Below, in pieces: positions 24,187 through 32,252 of a stretch of 64,000 nt of DNA. The first letter of the stretch is position 1; every line of letters begins with the position of its first letter. A program made the position numbers and the translations under genes. The notes beneath the pieces are model-generated. The model ran no database searches. It was not told where the DNA came from and saw only the letters and a list, made by a program, of their open reading frames with translations. The DNA is from Alterisphingorhabdus sp038748365 (GTDB taxonomy: Bacteria > Pseudomonadota > Alphaproteobacteria > Sphingomonadales > Sphingomonadaceae): positions 171,087 through 235,086 of the forward strand of contig JBCDIZ010000005.1 in NCBI GenBank assembly GCA_038748365.1. The letters run 5' to 3'.

Positions 24187-25910
24187 CGAGTGACAATCTC
24201 TGGACCCTGTTCGGCGCAGCGGCGATTATGGCGCTGGTGGCGTGGCTGTCCTGGCTCAAGACGCGCGGCACTGCCGAGGATCGCGATGGCTATTTCCTCG
24301 CCGGACGTGGCCTGACTGGCCTGTTCATCGCCGGGTCCATGCTGCTCACCAATCTCTCAGCGGAGCAGCTTATCGGCCTCAATGGTTCGGCCTATGCCTT
24401 CAACATGTCGGCCATGGCGTGGGAGGTGACCGCCGGGTTCGCCATCATCGTCATGGCACTAGTCTTCCTGCCGCGCTATCTCGCGGGCGGCTATACCACC
24501 TTGCCCGAGTTTCTCAGCAGCCGGTTTGATGAAGGCGTGCGGCGCTATACCGTGGTGTTGTTCCTGCTCGGCTATGGTCTGGTGACGATACCCTCGGTGC
24601 TCTATTCGGGCGCGCTGGCGGTGCTGGGCATGTTCGATGTTCAGGGTGTCACAGGGCTGGGACCCACCGCCAGTCTGGTTGCGGTGATATTGCTCATCGG
24701 CTGTGTCGGCGGCGCCTATGCGGTTTTCGGTGGGCTGAAAGCAGTAGCGGTCTCGGATACGATCAATGGCATAGGCTTGCTGATCATCGGCTTTCTGGTG
24801 CCGGTTTTCGGTCTCGTTGCGCTGGGAGAGGGAAGTTTTACTCAGGGTGCAACGACGGTTTTCACCACCGAGACACACAAGCTCAACGCCATTGGCAGCA
24901 ATGATGATCCGACGCCGTTTCTGACTTTGTTTACCGGCATGATCTTCGCGACGCTGTTTTACTGGGGTACCAACCAATATGTTATTCAGCGTACCCTAGG
25001 GGCGAAGTCGCTGGCCGAGGGGCAAAAGGGCGTGTTGCTTACCGGTTTCCTTAAACTGTTGGTGCCGGGCATGATGCTGCTGCCGGGGATTATCGCCTTT
25101 CATCTCTATGGCCCGGATATTGGCGGGCTGGATAAGGCCTATCCGCGATTGGTCGCCGATGTACTGCCCGGCTGGATGTCTGGTTTCTTTCTCGCCGTGT
25201 TGCTCGGCGCGGTGTTCAGCTCATTTAACTCGCTGCTTAACAGCGCCGCGACGCTATTTGCGCTCGATATCTACGCGCCCCTTTACGCAAAAAAGCGCGG
25301 CGGCAATGTCGATGACGCGACGCTGGTGAAGACCGCCAAGATCGCGAGCCTGTTTATCGCCGTAGCCAGCTTTATTGCCGCACCGTTCCTGCAAAATGCT
25401 GCTGAAGGACTGTGGCAGATCATCCGCATTTTCAGCGGTTTCTATAATATCCCGGTGATTGCGATTGTGTTGGCGGGCCTGTTTATGCGTGGCGTCCCGC
25501 CATGGGCGGCGAAAGCGGTGATTCTGTTCCATGTCGCCGCCTATGGCGCGCTGCGTTTCATTCCCGCGTTCGATACCGGGCTCAATTTCGTCCATCTCTA
25601 TGCGATCCTGTTCTTTATCGAGATCGGCTTTATGGCGGCGCTGGCCAAGGGTTTTGGCGGAGTGGATATTGCCCATGAGAATATCCGCCATCCGGTTGAA
25701 CTCACCCCTTGGCGCTATGCCGGGCCGGTATCGATTATCTTGGTGGCGGCGATTGTCGCGATTTATCTGCTGTTCTCGCCTGTTGGTCTGGTGAATGGAT
25801 TAAGTGCATTATTCTGGCCATCATTGACGGGCTTGATGGGGCTGACGGTGCTGGCTATCGCTCTGGAGCGCGGCCGCTGGATGAGGAAAAATCGAGAAAG
25901 ACGTATCTGA
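24183..25910 (+). CDS. Sodium:solute symporter (SLC5/SSS family)
   Basis: A 575-residue transporter with about 14 hydrophobic segments from residue 8 to the end. The sodium/solute symporter pattern is clear: GYFLAGRGLTGLFIAGSMLLTNLSAEQLIGLNG (given in part by its key residues GRG, LTNLSAEQ), GGYTTLPEFLSSRF and the later FSSFNSLLNSAATLF. It most resembles the group of solute:sodium symporters with unassigned sugars or polyols such as YidK; the substrate cannot be named. It overlaps the Gfo/Idh/MocA gene by four bases and the dioxygenase gene by one (TGATG), placing it in the same operon. Confidence 0.9.
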   Translation: MTSDNLWTLFGAAAIMALVAWLSWLKTRGTAEDRDGYFLAGRGLTGLFIAGSMLLTNLSAEQLIGLNGSAYAFNMSAMAWEVTAGFAIIVMALVFLPRYLAGGYTTLPEFLSSRFDEGVRRYTVVLFLLGYGLVTIPSVLYSGALAVLGMFDVQGVTGLGPTASLVAVILLIGCVGGAYAVFGGLKAVAVSDTINGIGLLIIGFLVPVFGLVALGEGSFTQGATTVFTTETHKLNAIGSNDDPTPFLTLFTGMIFATLFYWGTNQYVIQRTLGAKSLAEGQKGVLLTGFLKLLVPGMMLLPGIIAFHLYGPDIGGLDKAYPRLVADVLPGWMSGFFLAVLLGAVFSSFNSLLNSAATLFALDIYAPLYAKKRGGNVDDATLVKTAKIASLFIAVASFIAAPFLQNAAEGLWQIIRIFSGFYNIPVIAIVLAGLFMRGVPPWAAKAVILFHVAAYGALRFIPAFDTGLNFVHLYAILFFIEIGFMAALAKGFGGVDIAHENIRHPVELTPWRYAGPVSIILVAAIVAIYLLFSPVGLVNGLSALFWPSLTGLMGLTVLAIALERGRWMRKNRERRI

Positions 25911-26866
25911 TGGAGAATTTTCCCTCTGTGATCATGGCCAATGGCAATGCGCATCTGGGTGGCAATCCGACCACGCTTTGGCAAACGATTGGCGATGATG
26001 TCGAGCAACAGCTTGCCCAGTCTGGAGCTGTGCTGTTGCGCGGTTTTGGTTTCACCGATGCGCAGGATTTTGATCGGCTGATCGCGGCCACCGGATGGCC
26101 GGGGTTTACCTATGCCGAATCGCTCTCCAATGCGGTACGGATGAATGTCACGGAACGGGTGTTCACCGCCAATGAAGCACCGCCTGAGGTGGCGATTCAT
26201 CTGCATCATGAAATGGCGCAGACACCGATTTATCCGTCACGGCTGTTATTTTTCTGTGAAGTCGCGCCGGGTCAGGGCGGGGCGACGCCGATCTGCCGCT
26301 CTGATCTTTTACACGCAAAGATCGCGACCGAGCTTCCCGATTTCGCCGATAAGTGTCAGCGCCTTGGCTTACGCTATACCAATATCATGCCAGGGTTTGA
26401 CGATGCGGCGAGCGGGCAGGGCCGCAGCTGGGCGAGCACGCTGAGTGTTAAAACCCGTGCCGAGGCAGAGGCCAAGCTGAAAGTGCTGGGCTATGAATGG
26501 GGCTGGGGCGATGACCGCGCTCTGGCATCGGGTGAGGAACCCACGCTGCGTGTCACTACATCCGCAATGCCTGCAGTTCGGGTGCTGGACGATGGCACGA
26601 TCAGCTTCTTTAACCAATTGATTGCCGCATGGATTGGCTGGGCGGATACGCCCGAAGATGAACCCGATAAAGTGACATTTGGCGATGGCAGCAGCATTGA
26701 TGCGGACGATATGGCGCGTGTGATTGCGCTTTCAGAACAAGTGACTGCTGATTGCGAATGGCAGCAGGGCGATATCGCTATTCTGGATAACTATCGGGTT
26801 ATGCACGGGCGTCGGCCATTTAAAGGAAGTCGCCGAGTGCTGGCCTCGCTTATTGGCTCTGCTTAA
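25910..26866 (+). CDS. TauD/TfdA-like Fe(II)/2-oxoglutarate dioxygenase
   Basis: A 318-residue oxygenase that couples 2-oxoglutarate decarboxylation to oxidation of a substrate. The metal-binding HxE pair is in LHHEMAQTP (His99, Glu101), the distal histidine is His299 in VMHGRRPF, and an arginine for 2-oxoglutarate follows in KGSRRV. An HxE in place of HxD is known in clavaminate synthase-like members. The ATG at 25910 overlaps the symporter stop by one base; a longer in-frame reading inside the symporter is rejected. As last gene of the operon it may process the imported compound, for example by hydroxylation or demethylation (inference). Confidence 0.87.
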   Translation: MENFPSVIMANGNAHLGGNPTTLWQTIGDDVEQQLAQSGAVLLRGFGFTDAQDFDRLIAATGWPGFTYAESLSNAVRMNVTERVFTANEAPPEVAIHLHHEMAQTPIYPSRLLFFCEVAPGQGGATPICRSDLLHAKIATELPDFADKCQRLGLRYTNIMPGFDDAASGQGRSWASTLSVKTRAEAEAKLKVLGYEWGWGDDRALASGEEPTLRVTTSAMPAVRVLDDGTISFFNQLIAAWIGWADTPEDEPDKVTFGDGSSIDADDMARVIALSEQVTADCEWQQGDIAILDNYRVMHGRRPFKGSRRVLASLIGSA

Positions 26867-26988
26867 ACGCGTTGTGCACAGAGAATATAGCCCCTTCTGC
26901 GCACAACACTGTACCAAAGCGATACGAACACAAAATTAACCTTTGCCCGCTCTGGCAGAATCAATGAAGAAAGTCTTAATATTGCGGC

Positions 26989-27204
26989 ATGACTCACCGC
27001 AGTGCCGATGGCGCATATTTTTCTGACAAGTGCGACAGCAGCTCCGAAAATGGGCATCCCTTTCGCGCGGGCCTGCCATTGTCTGCATTGACGGTAGAGC
27101 CTGATCCGCAGCGTGCGGTGGCGAATAGCCGAGCCGATGATATTCGACTGTTTTTCCTCAGCTTTGCGACATTTTTCCTGGGTATTTCGGCTTTTATCTG
27201 GTGA
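26989..27204 (+). CDS. Small protein with a C-terminal membrane tail (tentative)
   Basis: A 71-residue frame ending in the hydrophobic stretch LFFLSFATFFLGISAFIW, consistent with a C-tail anchor; the rest is polar and unremarkable. No clear ribosome site precedes the ATG. It is the only candidate gene in the 355-base gap between the dioxygenase and the convergent transporter gene; if it is not real, that gap holds nothing else I can identify. Confidence 0.45.
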   Translation: MTHRSADGAYFSDKCDSSSENGHPFRAGLPLSALTVEPDPQRAVANSRADDIRLFFLSFATFFLGISAFIW

Positions 27205-27221
27205 GCCTAAAGGCAGGTCGA

Positions 27222-28568
27222 TCAGGGTTTGAGGTGATCTGCTCTCTCATGGTCATGAAACTCATCATCCGTATCTAAAGGCTCCATCTCTGCTTTGTGC
27301 AGCAGCCAGCCCAGCCATGCAGCCACCAGGCACATCGCAGCGACCACAAGGAACTGGTCGAGCGTTGATACGCCGAGCAAGCTTAGTGCTGCCGCCATAG
27401 CCGCACCGGCAACCATGCAGCCGGAATTAACGACATTGTTCGCGGCGATGGTGCGCGCCGTACGGCTGATATCGACGGTGGTGGTGAGAAAGGCATAGAG
27501 CGGCACCACAAACATGCCGCCAGTGATGGCCACGCCAGCCAATATCGCCAGCAACTGCCACGAACCATCCTGTTCCAAAAAGGTCCAGAAGGTGAAAAGA
27601 TCGTCGCCTTGCAAACCACTCCAGTTGCGTCCGGCAACATAAAGCAGAATGACAAAAACGCCCATCATGACGACACTGATCGGGGCATAGCGAGCGGAGA
27701 CTTCACTTTTCAGCAGGCGGTTGATCAGCACCGAGCCGACTGCAATCCCCACAGAGAATACACCAAGGAACAGACTAGCGACTTCGGGCGCGGCGGTGAG
27801 CACATTTTTCACCAGCGGCGGGAACTGGATGACCAGAACCGCACCAATGGTCCAGAAAAAGCTGATCGCGACAATCGCGAGATAGAGGCGACGGATATGC
27901 AGCGTATCGCTGATTAACTGCCAGGAGGAACGGAAGATATTGAAGTCAATCTTTTCACGCTCTTTCTGTGGCGGCGCATCGGGGACAAAGCGGCTGGATA
28001 CCCAGCCAATTCCGGCCACTGCGAGCACCATAAAGGCAGCAAATTCGACACCATTGCCCTCACGGTCGATAATGATGCCACCGAGAATAGTCCCGGCGAG
28101 GATGGCGATATAGGTCCCCGCCTCGACCAGCCCGGTCCCGGCCAGCACCTCATCCTTGTCGAGATGTTGCGGCAGGATCGCATATTTGATCGGCCCGAAA
28201 AATGTCGATTGCAGGCCAAGCAGAAACAGAGCGACATACATCACGCTGACAATCCCGAAATAGAGACCAATCGCGCCGGTAATCGCCAGTCCGATTTCCG
28301 CCGTTTTGACATGGCGGATAATCACCGCCTTGTCGTAATTGTCCGCCAATTGCCCTGCCAATGCGGAGAACAGAAAGAACGGCAATATGAACACCAAAGA
28401 GGCCACCGCGTTGAACAGAAATTCCTGTTCCGGGTCGTTGAGCACCGCATAGGTCACCAAGATGACCATCGAGAATTTGAACAAATTGTCGTTAAAAGCA
28501 CCCAGCAACTGGGTGATAAAAAGCGGGGAAAACCTTCTTTTGCCAAGAAGGGGGAGTGCAGATGACAT
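27222..28568 (-). CDS. MFS transporter, lysophospholipid transporter (LplT)-like
   Basis: A 448-residue major facilitator protein with about 12 hydrophobic segments. The N-terminal RRFSPLFITQLLGAFNDNLFKFS and the QSTFFGPIKYAILPQHL region are characteristic of LplT, which flips lysophospholipids across the inner membrane for re-acylation. In many relatives this domain is fused to PlsC acyltransferase and acyl-ACP ligase domains; here it is free-standing. The C-terminal tail is acidic and histidine-rich (DTDDEFHDHERADHLKP). The ATG at 28568 is the first in frame. It is divergent from pgsA, another membrane phospholipid gene, with a 169-base spacer. Confidence 0.85.
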   Translation of the reverse strand: MSSALPLLGKRRFSPLFITQLLGAFNDNLFKFSMVILVTYAVLNDPEQEFLFNAVASLVFILPFFLFSALAGQLADNYDKAVIIRHVKTAEIGLAITGAIGLYFGIVSVMYVALFLLGLQSTFFGPIKYAILPQHLDKDEVLAGTGLVEAGTYIAILAGTILGGIIIDREGNGVEFAAFMVLAVAGIGWVSSRFVPDAPPQKEREKIDFNIFRSSWQLISDTLHIRRLYLAIVAISFFWTIGAVLVIQFPPLVKNVLTAAPEVASLFLGVFSVGIAVGSVLINRLLKSEVSARYAPISVVMMGVFVILLYVAGRNWSGLQGDDLFTFWTFLEQDGSWQLLAILAGVAITGGMFVVPLYAFLTTTVDISRTARTIAANNVVNSGCMVAGAAMAAALSLLGVSTLDQFLVVAAMCLVAAWLGWLLHKAEMEPLDTDDEFHDHERADHLKP

Positions 28569-28737
28569 GCGGTGCTATAAGCCTGTTGTTAATCCCTGAG
28601 TTACCACCCCTAGACAATAGCAGGCGCAACGCCAACTGCTGATTATGGGCTACCCCAGCGTTCGTCCCGTGATGAGGCAGAACAAGCAGCAAAGAGTCGG
28701 TTTCCCTTTGCGCAGACTCTGGTTATGAGCGTCCTCA

Positions 28738-29346
28738 ATGCTGACCTTGCCCAATATCCTGACATTGTCGCGGATCGTTACCGTTCCATTTCTCGTCGCG
28801 CTTTTATGGTGGCCGGGATGGCAGCTGGGCTATCTGCTCGGCTTCGCTCTATACTGCCTGATGGGCATTACCGACTATTTTGACGGCTATCTCGCCCGCG
28901 CACAAGGCGCAGTGTCAAAGCTTGGCGCGTTTCTTGACCCGATTGCCGACAAGATCATGGTCGCGGCGGTTATCCTGATCCTGACTGCTCAGGGGTTCTT
29001 GCGCGGGCCTTATGTCGGCGACCTGCATGTGGTTGCAGGGCTGGTGATCCTGATCCGTGAAATTACGGTATCGGGATTGCGCGAATTTCTCGGCGGCATT
29101 CAGGTGTCCGTTCCGGTGACCAAATTGGCAAAGTGGAAAACGACCTTTCAGCTCATTGCATTGGGCGCGCTGATCCTGGGCGGTGCTGTGCACGGTCAGC
29201 CATGCCAAGCCCTTGGTCCAACATGTGCGACTTTTGCCGAAAGCTGGGTGCATGTGGTCGGCCTTGCAAGCCTATGGATCGCGGCTGTGCTCACCATCAT
29301 CACCGGGTGGGACTATCTGCGGGTTGGCCTCAAGCATATGGACTAG
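28738..29346 (+). CDS. pgsA: CDP-diacylglycerol-glycerol-3-phosphate 3-phosphatidyltransferase
   Basis: Makes phosphatidylglycerol phosphate from CDP-diacylglycerol and glycerol 3-phosphate at the inner membrane. The CDP-alcohol phosphotransferase signature is DYFDGYLARAQGAVSKLG and FLDPIADK, with the aspartates of D-G-x2-A-R-x8-G-x3-D-x3-D in place. The 202-residue chain has about six membrane segments. Between the last two helices it has a loop with two cysteines (QPCQALGPTCATF) that is not present in E. coli PgsA. The ATG at 28738 leads into the family N-terminus MLTLPNILTLSRI. Essential gene; the parDE pair follows after 71 bases. Confidence 0.95.
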   Translation: MLTLPNILTLSRIVTVPFLVALLWWPGWQLGYLLGFALYCLMGITDYFDGYLARAQGAVSKLGAFLDPIADKIMVAAVILILTAQGFLRGPYVGDLHVVAGLVILIREITVSGLREFLGGIQVSVPVTKLAKWKTTFQLIALGALILGGAVHGQPCQALGPTCATFAESWVHVVGLASLWIAAVLTIITGWDYLRVGLKHMD

Positions 29347-29367
29347 ATTAGGTGCTTTGGCGTTTTA

Positions 29368-29382
29368 TAGCTATATATGCTA
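29368..29382. promoter_or_regulatory. Possible autoregulatory operator of parDE
   Basis: The dyad TAGC-TATATAT-GCTA lies 35 bases before the parD ATG in an AT-rich stretch that could also hold the -10 element. ParD antitoxins normally bind such a site with ParE to repress their own operon; assignment here is inference. Confidence 0.4.
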
Positions 29383-29417
29383 AAATGCATCAAAAGTATG
29401 ATCATTGAGGCAAATAA

Positions 29418-29669
29418 ATGACTACACGCAAGACCATAACCGTTACTGTACAGCAAGATGAGTGGATAAAATCTCAAATTGTTTCTGGCGCTTATACTAA
29501 TGATAGCGAATATATCCGCGATCTGATCCGTCATGACCAAGAACGGGCGCAAAAAATTGCCGCGATGCAGAAATTGGTTGATGAAGGTCTGGCCAGCGGC
29601 ATCAGCGAACGAAGCATGGATGAGATTTTGGCCGATGCAAAAGCCCGATTTTCGGCAAGTAATACATGA
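29418..29669 (+). CDS. parD: ParD-type antitoxin
   Basis: An 83-residue antitoxin of the ribbon-helix-helix ParD family. The N-terminal strand KTITVTVQQDEWIK and the helices SGAYTNDSEYIRDLIRHDQER form the DNA-binding dimer fold; the C-terminal part (SGISERSMDEILADAKARF) is the acidic and amphipathic region that wraps the toxin. The gene overlaps parE by four bases (ATGA). It should neutralise ParE and, with it, repress the promoter. Base composition upstream is lower in G+C than the neighbours, in line with recent acquisition. Confidence 0.9.
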   Translation: MTTRKTITVTVQQDEWIKSQIVSGAYTNDSEYIRDLIRHDQERAQKIAAMQKLVDEGLASGISERSMDEILADAKARFSASNT

Positions 29670-29971
29670 CTTATCGGCTCAGCAAGAAGGCGGATGAGGA
29701 TATAATCCGCATCTATCTTGATGGAGCAGAACAATTTGGCGTTGCTCAGGCGGATGCTTACCATGCAAGTCTGGAGCGCAGCTTTGATTTTCTTGCAGAA
29801 AACCCGCGAGCGGCACGAGAGCGCGAGGAGTTATCTCCGGCATTTAGGGCACATCCACATAAAGCCCATGTGATACTCTATAGAGTTGAAGAGAGGGGCA
29901 TATTTATTGTCCGCGTACGTCATGCAAGAGAAGACTGGGTATCCCGGCCAATTGATGATGCTGTACTTTGA
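29666..29971 (+). CDS. parE: ParE-type toxin
   Basis: A 101-residue toxin of the RelE/ParE superfamily. The features are the N-terminal YRLSKKADEDIIRIYLDGAEQFG helix pair, the FLAENPRAARERE segment, and the C-terminal strands HVILYRVEERGIFIVRVRHAREDW. The lack of the RelE catalytic residues and the ParD partner favour the ParE type, which poisons DNA gyrase and not mRNA. The start ATG lies inside the last codon of parD. Full length and intact, so the module is probably active. Confidence 0.9.
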   Translation: MTYRLSKKADEDIIRIYLDGAEQFGVAQADAYHASLERSFDFLAENPRAAREREELSPAFRAHPHKAHVILYRVEERGIFIVRVRHAREDWVSRPIDDAVL

Positions 29972-29997
29972 GTATTAAAATTCAGTTCCGCTGAGGT

Positions 29998-30918
29998 TCA
30001 TTCGGGGGGAATCTTATCACTCCATCCCCGCCGCAAAATATCGGCTAACATATGAAATTCCTCATCGCGCGGACTGTTCTTGCGCCAGGCGAGGGTGATG
30101 TCGCGTGAGGCTTGTTCGGCTTTGAGCGGGCGGGTGACGATGCTGGTACCGGTCAGGATTTCGCTGTTCAGCGCCATATCTGGCAGCAGGGTGAGGCCGA
30201 GACCGTTATCGACCATCTGCACCAGCGTGTGCAGCGAGGTGCCGATCATCGTGGCGCTGGCGCTGAGCTCGGGTCGGTTGCACGCAGCGAGCACCTGATC
30301 CTTTAGGCAATGTCCATCCTCCAGCAGCAGCAGCCGAGTCTCATCGATCAGCTCAGGGTCGATGGTGGTCGGCGGGTCACGTGGGTCATCCTTGGGGAAG
30401 GCGACATGGAAGCTATCAGTGAACAGAGTCTCGCTCTCCACCTCGCCACAGGTAAAGGGCATAGCGAAGAGGATGCAATCGACCTGACCATGGTGCAGCG
30501 AATCGCAGGCGGCGGTGCTGACTTCCTCGCGCAGATAGAGTTTGAGGTCCGGCTTTTCCTGGCGCAGACGCGGCAATAGCCGCGGCAGCAGGAAAGGCGC
30601 GATGGTGGGGATCACGCTCATCCGCAATTCACCAGTGAGCGGCTTGCCCGAGGCCTTGGCGAGCTCGGCCAGCTCCTCTGCCTCGCGCAAAAGGCGGTGC
30701 GCGCGCTCAACCACCTGATTGCCCAGCGGGGTAAACCGCACCACGCGGCGGGTGCGTTCGACCAGCGTGCAATCGAGCAGCGATTCCAGCTCGCGCAGGC
30801 CCGCTGATAGGGTGGACTGGGTGACGAAGCAGCTTTCCGCCGCCTTGCCGAAATGCCCATGCTCTTTCAGCGCGACAAGATATTGCAGTTGTTTGAGGGT
30901 GGGCAGGAAGCTGCTCAT
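29998..30918 (-). CDS. oxyR: Peroxide-sensing LysR-type regulator OxyR
   Basis: A 306-residue LysR regulator. The N-terminal helix-turn-helix (about residues 3-62) shows FGKAAESCFVTQSTLSAGLRELE. The redox pair is present: Cys204 in DGHCLKD and Cys213 in LAACNR, nine residues apart exactly as Cys199 and Cys208 in E. coli OxyR; their disulfide senses hydrogen peroxide. An extra cysteine pair (CDSLHHGQVDC) is also seen. The ATG at 30918 overlaps the rnd stop by four bases, so oxyR is translated from an rnd-oxyR message and has no own leader; autoregulation as in E. coli would need an internal promoter. No catalase gene is in view. Confidence 0.93.
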   Translation of the reverse strand: MSSFLPTLKQLQYLVALKEHGHFGKAAESCFVTQSTLSAGLRELESLLDCTLVERTRRVVRFTPLGNQVVERAHRLLREAEELAELAKASGKPLTGELRMSVIPTIAPFLLPRLLPRLRQEKPDLKLYLREEVSTAACDSLHHGQVDCILFAMPFTCGEVESETLFTDSFHVAFPKDDPRDPPTTIDPELIDETRLLLLEDGHCLKDQVLAACNRPELSASATMIGTSLHTLVQMVDNGLGLTLLPDMALNSEILTGTSIVTRPLKAEQASRDITLAWRKNSPRDEEFHMLADILRRGWSDKIPPE

Positions 30919-32114
30919 GAAGCGGCGGTTTCCAGCGGCTCTGCGGCTTCTTCAGTACGCGTCATTTTCAGCTTATTATCGACAATGGTGAAGGCAACCC
31001 GGCCCTCAACCAGATCGAGCGCGTCGCGGCCAAATTCCTCGAAGCGCCAGCCGCTAAGGATTTCCAGCCCCTCGCGCTCACCCGCAGCCAGTTTCTCCAA
31101 CTCGTCGGTGCGGGCAATCAGCCGCGCCGCGACATTCATCTCACGCACCCGGATTTTCAGCATCAGCTTAAGCAGGTCCGTGACCAGTGCGCCTTCCTTG
31201 CCAAGGCCCGGACCACGGCGGCCACGCGGCGGCATTTCCTCGCTCGGCAATGGTTCGGCATCGGCAAGCGCGTCCATCAGTCGCGCGCCAATATCATTGC
31301 TCTTCCAGCTATTGGACAGGCCACGGATGCGTGACAAGTCTTCTTGGCGCTTCGGCGGATGCGCGGCAATATCGCCCAGCGTCTCATCCTTGGCGATGCG
31401 ACCACGCGGCAGGTTCTTGTCTCGCGCCTCAGTCTCGCGCCATGCAGCGAGGGCCTTTAACCGCCCCAGCACATGTGCATTGCGCCCCTGCGCCTTGATC
31501 CGCCGCCATAGGGTGTTGATGTCGATATCATATTGCGCCAGGTTGCCGATCTTTTCCATCTCGTGATTGAGCCAGGCGCCGCGTCCGGTCTCACGCAATT
31601 TGTCGAGCATTTGCGGGAAGATGGCAGAGAGATGGGTGACATCGCCAATCGCATAATCAATCTGCCGCTGATCGAGCGGCCGGCGCGACCAGTCGGTAAA
31701 ACGTGCACCCTTGTCGACACGTACGCCGAGCCAGTTTTCGACCAGATTGGCATAGCCGATCTGCTCCGCCTGCCCCAAAGCCATCGAGGCGATCTGTGTA
31801 TCGAACAGCGGCGCTGGGGTCTTGCCGGTCATGTTGAAGATAATCTCGATATCCTGACCGCCGGCATGAAAGACTTTGAGCACATCATGATTTTCGGTGA
31901 GCAGGTCGAGCAGCGGCATAAGATCAATATCCTCGGCCATCGGGTCGATGGCGGCGGCTTCTTCACCATCGGAGATCTGCACCAGGCACAATTCCGGCCA
32001 ATAGGTGTTCTCGCGCATAAATTCGGTATCGACGGCGACGAAATCGGCTTTGGAAAGGCGCTCGCACAACTCGGCAAGCGTGTCGCTATCGCTAATCAAA
32101 GGATGAATTTTCAT
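30915..32114 (-). CDS. rnd: Ribonuclease D
   Basis: A 3'-5' exoribonuclease for tRNA 3' end maturation. The DEDDy exonuclease domain opens with VAVDTEF (Asp29, Glu31) and continues with FHAGGQDIEIIF (Asp) and QIDYAIGDVTHL (Tyr, Asp). The HRDC domain follows from about residue 205 (KALAAWRETEARDKNLPRGRIAKDETL). At 399 residues length is normal. I use the ATG at 32114, which gives MKIHPLISDSDTLAELC; a longer frame to 32150 has no support. It is the first gene of a two-gene unit with oxyR and is divergent from aspS. Confidence 0.93.
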   Translation of the reverse strand: MKIHPLISDSDTLAELCERLSKADFVAVDTEFMRENTYWPELCLVQISDGEEAAAIDPMAEDIDLMPLLDLLTENHDVLKVFHAGGQDIEIIFNMTGKTPAPLFDTQIASMALGQAEQIGYANLVENWLGVRVDKGARFTDWSRRPLDQRQIDYAIGDVTHLSAIFPQMLDKLRETGRGAWLNHEMEKIGNLAQYDIDINTLWRRIKAQGRNAHVLGRLKALAAWRETEARDKNLPRGRIAKDETLGDIAAHPPKRQEDLSRIRGLSNSWKSNDIGARLMDALADAEPLPSEEMPPRGRRGPGLGKEGALVTDLLKLMLKIRVREMNVAARLIARTDELEKLAAGEREGLEILSGWRFEEFGRDALDLVEGRVAFTIVDNKLKMTRTEEAAEPLETAAS

Positions 32115-32143
32115 GAAAACGCTCTTAAAGCCGCCGAGGCGAC

Positions 32144-32172
32144 TTGACAAATGCTAGTCGCACCTGTGTTAG
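32144..32172 (+). promoter_or_regulatory. Possible sigma-70 promoter of aspS
   Basis: A perfect TTGACA -35 box at 32144-32149 is followed 17 bases later by tgttag, a weak -10 match. It lies in the 138-base spacer between rnd and aspS and points to aspS, leaving a leader of about 70 bases. Confidence 0.4.
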
Positions 32173-32252
32173 GCGCAGCACATATTTCGCGTCGGGCGAG
32201 GTGGGAAGAGTCCCGAAGGCCCGCGCTGCTTACAGATAATCAGGATTATTCC

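Noticed and set aside
28686..28722. Overlapping short inverted repeats (gcaaag/ctttgc and agagtc/gactct) before pgsA
   Set aside because: Stems of six bases with long loops are expected by chance; no other support.
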